Shown here: positions 9,640 through 19,700 of the stretch, in pieces
How positions within the stretch are numbered: position 1 is the first letter of the stretch
How the letters are laid out: every line of letters begins with the position of its first letter
NCBI GenBank assembly: GCA_040752025.1
Contig: JBFMFR010000027.1
Span: 1-64,000 of the forward strand
Direction of reading: 5' to 3'
From: JBFMFR01 sp040752025
Lineage (GTDB): Bacteria; Chloroflexota; Anaerolineae; Anaerolineales; UBA4823
DNA: 64,000 nt
Made by a program: the position numbers and the translations under genes
Notes under the pieces: generated by a model
Told to the model about the DNA's origin: nothing
The model's input: the letters and a program-made list of their open reading frames with translations, nothing else
Databases searched by the model: none

Positions 9640-10260
9640 TTACACTAACAAATCTTCCAAAGGGGTTTGAGAAGCACACAGCGGGCACGCCTCCGGCAGC
9701 CACAGGTTAGCAGGGAAGTCAACCACGCACACCAGGGGCAGAGCCTGCCCGGCAAAGAAATCCGGCGCAGCCTGGCCCAGGACGAGCAAAGCGCCAACCG
9801 CCAGCGGGAGCGCGCCACAGGTGCGCAGCTCGGCCAGCGTGCCGCGCACCGCCGAACCGGCGTTGATGGCGTCGTCCACGATGACCACGCGCTTGCCCCG
9901 CACGGCCTGGCGCAGCCCCTGCGGCAGGCGGTATGGGACCGCGTACAGGGCCTGCGGCTGGGGCGGCACCTGGCGTATGGTGTAGTAGAACCCGACCTCC
10001 AGGGCAGCGGCAATGGCGTACGCCAGGAATGCGCCGCCGGTCAAAGGGCCGCAAACTGCCTCTATGGATGATGAACGCTTTGCGCAGGCTTTGACAAGCC
10101 CGGAAGCCAGGCTGTCGATGAAGGGCCGGAGCAAAGCCGGGCTCCGGAAGAGTGCATCCAGGTCGAGCCACACGTCGCCGTGATGGCCGGATTCGAGGCG
10201 GAAGTGCCCGCGGCGGGCAATCCCCTGGGCGGAGAGCAGCTCCAGGAATGGCTGGGACAT
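9640..10260 (-). CDS. Orotate phosphoribosyltransferase-like protein
   Basis: A 206-residue cytoplasmic protein with the PRPP-binding signature VVIVDDAINAGSAVRG near residues 125-140, the hallmark of type I phosphoribosyltransferases. An N-terminal GHFRLESGHHGDVWLDLDAL resembles PyrE (family LxSGxxSxxYxD), so orotate + PRPP to OMP is the likeliest reaction. Start 10260 lies one base after the TAG of the upstream methyltransferase-GNAT gene, implying translational coupling. No other pyr genes are present, so a salvage PRTase role is possible. Confidence 0.75.
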   Translation of the reverse strand: MSQPFLELLSAQGIARRGHFRLESGHHGDVWLDLDALFRSPALLRPFIDSLASGLVKACAKRSSSIEAVCGPLTGGAFLAYAIAAALEVGFYYTIRQVPPQPQALYAVPYRLPQGLRQAVRGKRVVIVDDAINAGSAVRGTLAELRTCGALPLAVGALLVLGQAAPDFFAGQALPLVCVVDFPANLWLPEACPLCASQTPLEDLLV

Positions 10261-10261
10261 G

Positions 10262-11497
10262 CTATGCCTGCCGCCCACCGGTATATTCTGCTACGGCCAG
10301 CAGGTACGAAGGGTGCTGCAAGCCGGTGGGCGGGTAATACTCATCATGGGTGTAGCGAAAGCCCAGCTTGAGCAAAAGGGCACGCGAAGCCTGGTTGTTG
10401 GGGTTGTGCCCGGCGAAGAGGGCTTTGGCCCCAAGCTGGCGGAAAGCGTAGTCGATGACCGCCCGGGCGGCCTCGATGGCGTAACCCTGCCGCCAATGAG
10501 CCGAGCGGATGTGAAAACCGATCTCGTAGACCTGGCCCGGCAGGTCGTAGGGCCTGAGCCCGCAGCAGCCGATATGCTCGCCGCTCTCCAGCAGGAAAAT
10601 GGGCCAGTACTGCACGCCGTACTCCTGCTGGGTGGCGATTTCCTTCTCCAGGCGCTGCTGGACCTGTTCCGGCGAAAGCTGCCCACGGGCGTCGATCAGG
10701 CGGGTGACCTGGGGGTCGCCCCACAAGGCGAGCGCCAGGTGGAAGTCGCTGGCCTGCCAGCGGCGGAAGCCCAGGCGTGGAGAGCGCAGGAAATACCCGG
10801 CTGGCTCCACCGCGCCGGGGAGGCCTTCTGGCGAAGCTTTCTTGCCAATGGCGAAGATACGCTCGTTGCTGATCTCGAAGTCATACGGGTTGCGCTGCTC
10901 CAGGAATTCCAGGAGGAAGCCAGCCTGGTCGAAATAGCCGCGGATCTCCGCCAGGGTGAAGAGGCTGAAATAGATTTCGGCTTCGGTCTCCAGAAAGTTG
11001 GCGACGTATCCCTCGGTTTCGCCAGCCTTGACCGCTACCAACAGAAAACCGCCCGGCTTGAGCAGCCGGTGGAATTCGGCGAAGAGTTCACTTACATAGC
11101 GCTTGGGAGTGTGGATGATCGAATAGTAGGCGATGATCCCATCGAAGGAAGTCGGATCGAAGGGCAAATCAGCCAGGTCGCCGCGCTCGAAGCGCATCCC
11201 AGGGTGATTGCGCCGGGCAAGCTCGACGCACTGATCGGAGATATCCACGCCGATCACTTCAAGGTCCAGGCGGCGGAGGGCACCGCACGCGTACACGTAG
11301 CGGCCAATGTGCCCCGAGGGGCCGCAGCCTGCATCTAAGATGATGGCGTGCGGGGCGAACCTACCGGTGAAAGCGTCCAGAAGCTGTCGGTCGTACGGCT
11401 TCTCGTTCATCTCGTCGTGGAACAGATCGTGGTAGCGCTGCGCCGCCAGGTTGTACGCCTGCCTGGTCTGCGCGTGAATAAGCTCTAACGTTTGCAT
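10262..11497 (-). CDS. SAM methyltransferase fused to a GNAT acetyltransferase
   Basis: A 411-residue two-domain protein. Residues 1-220 form a class I SAM-dependent methyltransferase: motif I ILDAGCGPSGHIG near 49-61, an acidic loop in GVDISDQ, and RLLKPGGFLLVAV near 145. Residues 235-405 form a RimJ/RimL-type GNAT domain, with RSPRLGFRRW at its start and IEAARAVIDYAFRQLGAKAL. The longer frame to 11632 is rejected because it would run deep into the upstream gene; ATG 11497 lies just after that gene's TGA. The two activities probably modify a common substrate, which is unknown. Confidence 0.8.
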   Translation of the reverse strand: MQTLELIHAQTRQAYNLAAQRYHDLFHDEMNEKPYDRQLLDAFTGRFAPHAIILDAGCGPSGHIGRYVYACGALRRLDLEVIGVDISDQCVELARRNHPGMRFERGDLADLPFDPTSFDGIIAYYSIIHTPKRYVSELFAEFHRLLKPGGFLLVAVKAGETEGYVANFLETEAEIYFSLFTLAEIRGYFDQAGFLLEFLEQRNPYDFEISNERIFAIGKKASPEGLPGAVEPAGYFLRSPRLGFRRWQASDFHLALALWGDPQVTRLIDARGQLSPEQVQQRLEKEIATQQEYGVQYWPIFLLESGEHIGCCGLRPYDLPGQVYEIGFHIRSAHWRQGYAIEAARAVIDYAFRQLGAKALFAGHNPNNQASRALLLKLGFRYTHDEYYPPTGLQHPSYLLAVAEYTGGRQA

Positions 11498-11501
11498 CGC
11501 A

Positions 11502-13475
11502 TCATTGCGCCGTTTCAAAATTGAGCGTCTCCAGGAACAGGGCCTCGAATAACTGCCGGTCGGCGGAAACAGCCACGCGGATGGCCGGACCGGATGGGGC
11601 AACCTGGGTGCGGCCGCTGTAGGGGCCTTCATCTTCCACTACCTCTAGCTGATAAGTGCGATACTCCGCCAGGTCCTGGTCGGTCAGGATCGCCGCGGCC
11701 AGCGGGTCCCAGAAATAGTAGCCGCCGGAGAGCATCACACCACGGCGGGCGGAGAGCAGGTTGTAGGTGAAGCGCGCAGCAGGCGTGGCACTCCGCCCTT
11801 CCAGGCGCTGGAAGAAAGCGGGCGTGACCGGGGCGTGGCTGGTGGCGTCCAGGGGCACCAGCGTCAGCGGCGCGCCGGAGCGGAAGACGAGGTTGGCAGC
11901 GTGCGGGTCGATGTAAATATTCCACTCGGCGAACGGGTTGTCGATGGCAGATGAAGGGCCCACGTTGCCAGGGACCTCCACGGCACCGCCCATGATGTAG
12001 ATCATCTCGATATTGCCGACCAGGCCAGGGTCGGCCTGCACAGCCAGGGCCAGGTTGGTGAGCGGGCCGAGGGCCAGCAGGGTGACTTCCTGAGGCGAAC
12101 GGCGGATGGTCTCGGCCAGCAGCTCAGGCGCGGGGAGCTCCACCGGCTGGCGGACGGAAGCGGGCAGCGGCACGCTGAACATACTGTCGACATCCATACG
12201 CCACTGCAGAGGGAAAACGTGCTCGCCGGCCAGGGGTCTCTCCGGCCCACAGGAGACCGGCAGCTCTCTAGCGCCCACCAGCTCCAACAGGCTCAGCAAA
12301 TTCGCCACGCCCGGCCCGCAGTAAGCTTCGCCTGTGCCGGTCACGGTGATCGCCCGGATATCCACAGCCGGATGTTGGAGCAAATATAAGATCGCCAGGG
12401 CGTCGTCCCCGGCCATATCGGTATCGATGATCACGGGGCGCGCCGCGGCAGCCCGCGCTGCGACGATCTTTTCGTTTGCCCTGGTCGTGATCTCGTTCGA
12501 CTTCATCAACATTGAGGCGCCTCCCAACAAGGACAGCGACACAATCATAACCCACAAGCCCCACACCGGAACGCCGAAAACCGGTGTACGCAAGAGAGCG
12601 CCGCCCAGGTCGATATTCCAGAGGCGATAGCGCCGGATGGATCGCAGGATGGCAGCGGGCAGCAGCGCCGGGATCACGATCCCCAGGTGGGTGTGAAGAA
12701 GCGCCAATCCGGGTGAATCCGGAGAAAAGCCAAAGAAGTATATGGCGCAAAGCCAGACGACGAGAAGGAAGATGCTGGCCAAAACACCACGAACCTGCCA
12801 GCGCTCAACCTGAACGGACCCCGCCTGCTGTGGGGAGCGCCGAAAATAACGGCGAAGCTGACTGGCGAAGGCAAGCAAGACCAACACCAGGTAGAACAGG
12901 AAATCCACAAAGGCCAGGTTGGCGATGGCCGGGCCGAAAATCAAGACCAAAAAACCAGCGCAGTTCAGGAGCGCCCCCGCCAGGAGGGAAGCCTTGAGCC
13001 AGCCGGGGGCCAGGCGGCCATCTGGGAACAATACCACAAAGAGAAGGAAGCTCACCAGGCCGCCCACCCGCCAGACGGCCAGCAGTTTTTCCAGTAAGTT
13101 TCCCCAGGGCCGGGCGAAATTGATCGAAGTCCCACCCAGGTTCAACAGCAGGGGCAGGAGCAAGAGCGTCAAAGCGCAGGCCAACATGGGCAGCGCGGGG
13201 ACCGCGCCCGGGCGGCGCAGCCCGAGCCAATACACGATCCCGGCTACCAGCCAAAACAGGCCCAGCACCACGTAGCGCAGCACGAGGATATAGGCTGCGT
13301 AAACCTGCGGCCAAGCGCCCCAGCCAAGCGCCAGGCTGCCTTTCAACACGACTGGTTCACCCATGATGGAATCCAGGTTGCCGGGGATCAGAAGGATCAA
13401 AAAAGCCAGGCAGGTCAAAGCCACAGCCCAGCAGATCAGGCGAGCGGCTCGGTTAGCAAAACTGGGTATGTTCAT
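11502..13475 (-). CDS. Multi-TM membrane domain fused to an inosine-uridine nucleoside hydrolase
   Basis: A 657-residue protein. About 345 residues carry eight or so membrane helices; the FPDGRLAPGW loop and the arrangement resemble the N-terminal sensory domain of many Chloroflexota histidine kinases. The C-terminal part (about 346-655) is a nucleoside hydrolase: DTDMAGDD at 351-358 gives the calcium-binding aspartates, and an NPFAEWNIYIDPHAA motif follows. That domain cleaves the N-glycosidic bond of ribonucleosides. ATG 13475 has GGGAGG close upstream; an alternative ATG at 13496 overlaps the preceding gene by 8 bases. The fusion suggests a membrane-held nucleoside-salvage or sensing enzyme. 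Confidence 0.75.
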   Translation of the reverse strand: MNIPSFANRAARLICWAVALTCLAFLILLIPGNLDSIMGEPVVLKGSLALGWGAWPQVYAAYILVLRYVVLGLFWLVAGIVYWLGLRRPGAVPALPMLACALTLLLLPLLLNLGGTSINFARPWGNLLEKLLAVWRVGGLVSFLLFVVLFPDGRLAPGWLKASLLAGALLNCAGFLVLIFGPAIANLAFVDFLFYLVLVLLAFASQLRRYFRRSPQQAGSVQVERWQVRGVLASIFLLVVWLCAIYFFGFSPDSPGLALLHTHLGIVIPALLPAAILRSIRRYRLWNIDLGGALLRTPVFGVPVWGLWVMIVSLSLLGGASMLMKSNEITTRANEKIVAARAAAARPVIIDTDMAGDDALAILYLLQHPAVDIRAITVTGTGEAYCGPGVANLLSLLELVGARELPVSCGPERPLAGEHVFPLQWRMDVDSMFSVPLPASVRQPVELPAPELLAETIRRSPQEVTLLALGPLTNLALAVQADPGLVGNIEMIYIMGGAVEVPGNVGPSSAIDNPFAEWNIYIDPHAANLVFRSGAPLTLVPLDATSHAPVTPAFFQRLEGRSATPAARFTYNLLSARRGVMLSGGYYFWDPLAAAILTDQDLAEYRTYQLEVVEDEGPYSGRTQVAPSGPAIRVAVSADRQLFEALFLETLNFETAQ

Positions 13476-13488
13476 ATGCCTCCCAGCG

Positions 13489-14385
13489 CTATACATGCTT
13501 AGGAATGTAATCGCCGAAATGCTTCAGGATGAAAGCTTCGAGCTGCTCGAGGGGATAATTGATGGCGCCTGGGTCGAAAACGACCTTGCCCGTACGAAAA
13601 ACCAGCTTGAGCGTGACCGCCCGGGTGAAGGTGTTCAAATCCAGGGCCGATTCGTAGCGGACCGCTTGCAGGTCGCTCCAATCGAACGACTTACGGCGCA
13701 GCAGGGTGATCACGATAAGCTGGCGAACATCCAAAATGTAGCGCAGCGGAGCGGCAAACAAGGCCATCGCCGCGCCGCCCAGGATAAATGCCAGCGAGGC
13801 AAGCAGGCCCTCCAACGGGAATCCATCTCGGACGGTAAGCAGCAGCAGGAAAACGCCAAAAGCGCTCACCCCCAGGTAGAGCGCCCGCTGCCTGGCCGGC
13901 GCCTTGATCTCCAATGGCAGTGTGGAAGGCAGCTCTGCGCCGGGCTTGATCGAAGCCAGTTGCGCCAGCAGGCGGTAAAAATCCTCGTAGCGGTTCAACT
14001 GCTTCTCCACCATGATCTTGCCGTCTGTCCCCCAAATGACCAGGCGCTGGCTGGCGGCTTTTTCCTCGATGCGGGTGATATCCTCGTAGCGAATGCGCGT
14101 GGTGCGGCCGAACAGGCGCCGGCTGAGGCCTTCGGCGTCCAGGAAGATCTGCGGGCACAGGGCGTACCAGGCCAGCAAGACGGGAATCCCCAAGAGCAAG
14201 AAGAGCAACGGCACCCAAAACGGGATGGCTGGCGAGACCAGGGTAGACAGGGCCGACATTATACCGCCGGCCAGCAGCAGCACGCCGCCCAGCAGGGTAA
14301 AGAGCCGCGCCAGGAAGGGGTAGGTGAAACGCAGCGGGGCTAACGCCAGGGCTTTCAGGGCTTCAGTACGCCGGTTTTGATCCAT
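13489..14385 (-). CDS. Membrane protein with bacterial PH-like domains
   Basis: A 298-residue protein. Two hydrophobic helix pairs (about 22-75 and 165-215) are each followed by a beta-rich segment. The first, IFLDAEGLSRRLFGRTTRIRYEDITRIE, is typical of bacterial PH/YdbT-like domains (a strand, then a trans-acting loop); the second is related. Start 14385 is chosen because GGGAGA lies 8 bases upstream; the upstream extension to 14469 has no ribosome site. Its stop overlaps the start region of the nucleoside hydrolase gene, so the two are likely one operon. Function unknown. Confidence 0.65.
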   Translation of the reverse strand: MDQNRRTEALKALALAPLRFTYPFLARLFTLLGGVLLLAGGIMSALSTLVSPAIPFWVPLLFLLLGIPVLLAWYALCPQIFLDAEGLSRRLFGRTTRIRYEDITRIEEKAASQRLVIWGTDGKIMVEKQLNRYEDFYRLLAQLASIKPGAELPSTLPLEIKAPARQRALYLGVSAFGVFLLLLTVRDGFPLEGLLASLAFILGGAAMALFAAPLRYILDVRQLIVITLLRRKSFDWSDLQAVRYESALDLNTFTRAVTLKLVFRTGKVVFDPGAINYPLEQLEAFILKHFGDYIPKHV

Positions 14386-14536
14386 ACACCGATTCTCCCA
14401 GGGATTACAGCAAACACAGGCCAGGTCTTGCACCGTATGAAATACTGCATGGCTGGTGGATTTGTTCATGCAGTGTTCAGGAATTATAATCGACCAGGGA
14501 ATCTGTTGTGAGAATACTCTGTCCAGCGGAAAAGGG

Positions 14537-14570
14537 TCGGCCGGAGGCCACTGATGCTGCCTCCGGCCGA
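14537..14570 (-). terminator. Probable intrinsic terminator of the 14590-16485 gene
   Basis: A perfect 12-bp stem (14537-14548 with 14559-14570, arm TCGGCCGGAGGC) encloses a 10-base loop. On the minus strand it is followed by CCCTTTTCC, a short T run. It lies 20 bases past the lipoprotein stop. Confidence 0.65.
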
Positions 14571-14589
14571 ATTCTTCTAACCCCCAATT

Positions 14590-16485
14590 TTATGGCTGCG
14601 GCATGGTCACAAAAGGCGAGGTAAGCTCACAAACAGAGATGTTATCGAAGAAGAACATCGCTTTGGCACCCTCACGTAGATGCGCTTCCAGGCCAATCGT
14701 TCCGGGAGGCAGCGGCTGGGGATCGGTGTAGCTGAAGAGCTTTTTACCATTCAGCCAGACCTCTGTAACGCCTTCGAAGGTGCTGATCTCGAAGAAAAAC
14801 CACTTCTTGTTGCTCAGCTTGGCCACGCTCTGCGCCACTGGAGAGCCGCCGTTGGTAAAGCGCACCATGTTGATCTGCCAATTTCCTCCGACTGGCACGA
14901 AATAACGCCAATCGCCCTGTTCGAAGGAGTGCCGCCAGTTCAGGAAGAGATCCGTGTCCTGACCGGTGACCATGAGGTGCAAACGCCAGACTGCATTGTC
15001 GAATGTGAAGCCCTGCAGATCATCGTTGGCGGGCATGAGGCCATTGGCAGCTTGCAAGAGCAGGTTGGCGTTCTCGGCTTCATCGGGGAGAATGGCCCAA
15101 CCGTTCTGGGCGTTCAGATCGGCGGCGGCGCTGATGTTGGGCCAACCCTGGGCCTTGCCGTCCTGGAAATCTTCGCTGTAGAGCAGGGTTTCGCCTGGCG
15201 CGCAGGCCTGCTCGGGCAACAGGCCGAAGGGATCGCGCTCCAGAATGATGGTTTGCTCGATGAGCGTATCTTTCTGCAGGCTGACCTTCTGTTCTACCGC
15301 CCGGTAGCCCATGGCGCCGACCTGCAAGGTGGCCTCCGCGCCTGGCAAATCAGTCCAGCTAACCAGGCCCTTTGCGTCACTGACCTGGCTGGCGTTATCC
15401 GCTTCTCCCAATTCCGCCATCACGACCGTGGCATTCGGGATAGGATTCCCTTCCGCGTCCAGGACGGTCACATTCAGATCAAAGCCGGTTTTCGGGCGCG
15501 GCATAGGCTGCATGGGCGCAGCCAGTTCGCACACGACGATGTTATCGTAATAGTGAACCACATCCCCTTCGAAGTGGTTTTCCAGGGCAATGGTGCCAGC
15601 CTCCCAGGGCTGCGGGTCCTGGTATTCCATACCCTGCTTGCCATCGATGTAGATGCCCAGCATGCCATCGAAGAGGCCGACTTCTAACAAATGCCAGCCA
15701 TCCCCCGCATAGCGGCCAGCCGGTCCCAAAGGCATGCCCTTTTCCTGAATATTGCGGTTCAAATCAGCAGCGCCTCCGCCAACAACTACCATGTAGCGCG
15801 CTTCACCGGGTACAAGACGGAAATTAAAGATGGTTCTTTCACCATCCATGAATTTGAAGCGCACACGCCAAACGGCGTTCTGGAACTGGTAATACTGGGG
15901 ATCGAGCACCGCCCATTCAACGCCTTTGCGCGCCGAAAGCACCTGGTTGCCCGGCTGGTCAGGATCGGCCTCTACCTTCCAACCGGGGGCAGAGGCCTCG
16001 AGGCTGTCCCAACCCTGGGCCAGGCCATCCTGAAAATCCTCAATGTAGAGCAGTTTCTCACCGGGAGCGCAGGCGTTCTCGGGCAGCAAGCCGTCTGGGT
16101 CGGGCTGCATTACCAATGCGGCCTGGTTATCACCGGGCTGCAAATCCTGGGCGGCATCCTGCGCGAAGTACCCTGGGGCGGTAACCTGGAGCGAGGCCTG
16201 CCCGGCTTGCAAACCGGAGAAGGTCGCCAGGCCATCCGCGCCGGTAACCTGGCTGGCTTCGCCCAGGGTAACCGTTGCCCCAACCACTGGCCCACCGTCC
16301 GGATTGGTGAGCGTCACTTCCAAAACCACTGGCAGCGGCGTTGGCGTGGGAGTGGGAGGTGGCGCCGTTGGAGGCAATGCGGTAGGCGGCTGTGTAGCGG
16401 ATGTGGTGGCCTGGCCAGGTGAGCCGCAGGCACCCAAAGTTAGCGCCAAGATCACCAGCAACGAGAAAACGGGTTTAGTGCTCAT
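14590..16485 (-). CDS. Two-module lipoprotein with repeated Ig-like and concanavalin-like domains
   Basis: A 631-residue lipoprotein. The signal sequence ends in lipobox LGAC with Cys20, followed by a Thr/Pro linker (PTPTPTPLP). Two copies of one module follow: a carboxypeptidase-regulatory/Ig-like domain (GGPVVGATVTLGE near 60; a second near 350) and a LamG/concanavalin-like beta-sandwich beginning CAPGExLLYxEDFQDGxAQGW (near 140 and 430), each ending DNIxVCEL. Such sandwiches usually bind carbohydrate. ATG 16485 has GGAG 6 bases upstream; a TTG at 16500 is less likely. The small gene upstream overlaps the start by 11 bases, so the two are coupled. Confidence 0.75.
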   Translation of the reverse strand: MSTKPVFSLLVILALTLGACGSPGQATTSATQPPTALPPTAPPPTPTPTPLPVVLEVTLTNPDGGPVVGATVTLGEASQVTGADGLATFSGLQAGQASLQVTAPGYFAQDAAQDLQPGDNQAALVMQPDPDGLLPENACAPGEKLLYIEDFQDGLAQGWDSLEASAPGWKVEADPDQPGNQVLSARKGVEWAVLDPQYYQFQNAVWRVRFKFMDGERTIFNFRLVPGEARYMVVVGGGAADLNRNIQEKGMPLGPAGRYAGDGWHLLEVGLFDGMLGIYIDGKQGMEYQDPQPWEAGTIALENHFEGDVVHYYDNIVVCELAAPMQPMPRPKTGFDLNVTVLDAEGNPIPNATVVMAELGEADNASQVSDAKGLVSWTDLPGAEATLQVGAMGYRAVEQKVSLQKDTLIEQTIILERDPFGLLPEQACAPGETLLYSEDFQDGKAQGWPNISAAADLNAQNGWAILPDEAENANLLLQAANGLMPANDDLQGFTFDNAVWRLHLMVTGQDTDLFLNWRHSFEQGDWRYFVPVGGNWQINMVRFTNGGSPVAQSVAKLSNKKWFFFEISTFEGVTEVWLNGKKLFSYTDPQPLPPGTIGLEAHLREGAKAMFFFDNISVCELTSPFVTMPQP

Positions 16486-16675
16486 GTTTTTCTCCTTCAA
16501 GCATTTGTGTGATTACCTGGAGCAGCCCATCCAAAGTCTGAAAATAGACACGCTCCCCTTGCTCGACACTATCCAACGAACCACGCCAGACCCGCCGGGC
16601 AGAATCGCCGCCTTCGGGCCAAATGCGGAGAAAGAAAGTATGAACTCGGGGGTTTTTCGGTAGTTGGGCATCCAA
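16475..16675 (-). CDS. Small conserved-looking protein upstream of the lipoprotein
   Basis: About 66 residues (start uncertain: TTG 16675 has AAGGA about 9 bases upstream; TTG 16705 is also possible). The core RVHTFFLRIWPEG, RRVWRGSLDSVEQGERVYF and LDGLLQVI resembles small Chloroflexota proteins with an HSFxVRIW-to-RGxIxHVxSGER pattern that I know only as uncharacterised. Its stop overlaps the ATG of the lipoprotein (ATGAGCACTAA), and it lies just past the SARP-STAND gene stop. Function unknown. Confidence 0.5.
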   Translation of the reverse strand: MDAQLPKNPRVHTFFLRIWPEGGDSARRVWRGSLDSVEQGERVYFQTLDGLLQVITQMLEGEKHEH

Positions 16676-16738
16676 GGTTGGGTTTCCTTGGATACAGCCT
16701 ATCAAACCAGTCTCACAAGAGTCTCACAAAGGGGGAAA

Positions 16739-19700
16739 TCAGGGGATCGCCAGCAGGCGTTTTATGCGCCAATCGTTGGCCGCCAGTGTGTCGAATAAAG
16801 CCACGCCGAGGCGCCTGGCAGATTCAGCCGGGGGCAGCGCCTCGAGAGCATTGGCGAACACGATGTCAGTCAGCCAGCGGCCATACGGCGCGGCGCGCAA
16901 GACGCTGCTGACGCGCACATCACTATCCGAAACCAGCGGAGCGCGGCGCAAAACCTGCTCCTCGGGCGCAGCCTGTCGAACCCGGCGGCGCTGAGTCTCG
17001 CTGGCGCCAACCTGAAGAAGAAGGCCCTCTACTCGCTGTGGATGCAGCACCCATAAGGCCCCCAAGCCCTGCAAAACAGATTCCGCCAGGGGTTGGCTCA
17101 GATCCAGGTAAGCAGCATACATCTGAAGCACCGGAACAGGATGCATCCAGCCCAGCGGGAGCAGCAGACGCAGGTAAGCGCCCGTCGTAACAGAATCACC
17201 TCGCGCTTGCTCAAGTAACTCACGCAAAACCGGGAAATCGAGCTTACCGATCCGCAGATAGCGCAGTCCCAGCGACAAGAAAGCTACCGGGCCAGCCTGG
17301 CGGAAAAAGCCCAGTTCCAAACCCTCGAGAAAAGCTGCCGGGCACTCGCGCGCCATGCGAAGGTTGAAGGTTTCCAGAATTTGCAATGCTTCCGGACTGA
17401 ACGGCTGTAATTCGGGCATCGTCAAGGGCAGGAAGGCCAGCAAGATCGTCATGCGAGCCTGCTCCGAGGCTGTCTCAAACAACTGCTGAAACACAGGCAG
17501 CGCCGTTTGCGGTTGATCATACAACCATGCAGACAACTGGTGGTGAGCCAGAATGTTAGCCGGTATGGCCGGGGAATGCAACAAACAGCACAGGTCTTCC
17601 AATGACAAATCGGCCAGCCCGGCCTGGCCAGAGCGGAAAGTTTGCAACACACGCTGGTAGGCCCGGCGCTCGAGATCTTCGACTGGCACCACAGGGGCCC
17701 GTGGGCGAGCGATGGAATTGCCGGCCGGCCAACCGGATAAATTCAAAGCCAACATGCGCCTCACGATTTGAGCTACCGGGCCAGAAGCCAGGCGCGGCAG
17801 GTGCAATTGCTGGACGGCCAATTTGTGCAGGATACGGTCCAATTCATCGATTGTCTCGGGAGGCAAATCGTAACGCGTAAACCAGCTCAAGCTGCGCATG
17901 ACCGCCTGTAAATAGCGCGGCGCAGTAATGATCGCCGGCAGGCTGATTTCATCCACCAGGCGATCCAGCATGTGCAGGGCGACAGGAGCATTACGGCGCC
18001 AAAGCATGTAGAAAAAGACCAGCGCATCACGGCGAGTCTTTTCATGATGGGCGGAGACGCCAGCACGAAAAACAGCGTATCCGCCCTCGCCCATCTCGCA
18101 GGCGGAGCGGAAAGCCACCTGGTGCGCAGCGTACAAATCCAAATCGAGCAAGCGATGCGCAATCTGCAGCGCCAACGGGGCATCTTCAGCATACAAAGCT
18201 GGCAAACCTTCGCAAACCAGTTCGTGCGCTTCGAACGAGCTGCTTTGCGCCAGACGCAAATAATCCTCAGGCTGGCGGGTTATCAAGAGCACCATTAAAA
18301 TCGCATTCCATAAAGGCGGGTAAGGCCAGGCCTCCTGAGCCAAATCCGGCAGGCGGTCACCATCGACCTGGCCAAGCCGGTAGCGAGAAAGGACGCTGAG
18401 CGCCAACAGGTATTCATAAAGGCGGTCGAAAGCAAATGCCACCTGGCGCAAGTGACTTTCCCCGAAGTCGGATTGCCCCCTGGGCTTTGCAGGCGTTTCG
18501 ACCAAAATTCCCGCTTCCAACAGACGCTGATATGAGCAGTCCGGCTCACCTTGCAACCCCGTCGACAGAACCGGATCGGCGCTTAGCTCGACCAGGGGCA
18601 GGCTCAGACGGCGCAGCTCGCACAACTTGCTGGCCAGCCTCTGGGCGAAAAGCTGGTCATCGGGGCGCGGCGCCCGGCTTTCCAGGTAATGGCGATAGAG
18701 CGCCACGCCCACGCCAAGCTCAAAAAACGCCTTTCCCTGGCTAATTTCGGTTAACATACGGAGCAGAAGTGGTAAAACAAGGGCCTGGTGTTGTTTTTCA
18801 GAGAGCTGCTCCCAGCGCTGCCCAAAACGATAATGACTGCGATACACTTCGAAGGCGAGGTGAAGCTCGCCAGGCGTAAATCTCTCAACTAAAAACGGTT
18901 GTCCGCCATCAAAATAGCCCCAGCGCAAGTTGACCTGATTGGTTATTTCCAACCAACGCCAGGCCTGGTCTCGGCAAGTCAATACAATTTTCATGCTCGA
19001 CGGAGAGTTTTCCGAACCAGTAAAAGCAGGCAGCAAATAATCCAGACGGCGCAGTAAATCTCCAGGCCCTGCGCCAAGATCCTGGAATTCGTTCAATCCA
19101 TCTACCAGCAGCCAGATATGCTGCCCCTGGGCCTGAGCAGTTTGCAGCAAAGCCGGCAAACAATCCACAAATGCCATCGAAGAGGCGCATAAATCGCGCC
19201 CGAGTTGGGCTTCCAGGTTTAGCGTCAGGCTGGAAGCAGCGTAGAAGAGCACCAGGTCACCCGCTGCCAGGCGCTGTTCGGCCAAATGGGCCAACCAGCA
19301 GGATTTACCTACCCCGGACGGCCCCACTAACAACAGCGCCACCTGGGAACCGGCTAAAAAATGTTCGAGGCATTTATCCAAGGCTGGTCTGTGGACATAA
19401 ACAGCCGCGTCATAGGTGCGCGTCCGGCGCAGTTCTGACAGGTAGCTTTCGGTTATTGTGCGTACGGCATGGAAACGCTCCGACCAATTTCCCAATTGCA
19501 GGTGCAGTCGCGATAAACGAGCGTAAAGCGCCTGGGTTTCAGGCATTGGTTCTATCCCCAATTCACGGCACAGGATGCGGCAACAATTCCGGTATTGCGC
19601 CAGGGCGGCAGGGCGATCACCTGCGGCTGCATACAGGCGCATGAGGGCGCGGTGTACTTCTTCGCGCAGCGGATCGTAGGCTAACAAGCGCCCGGCATAG

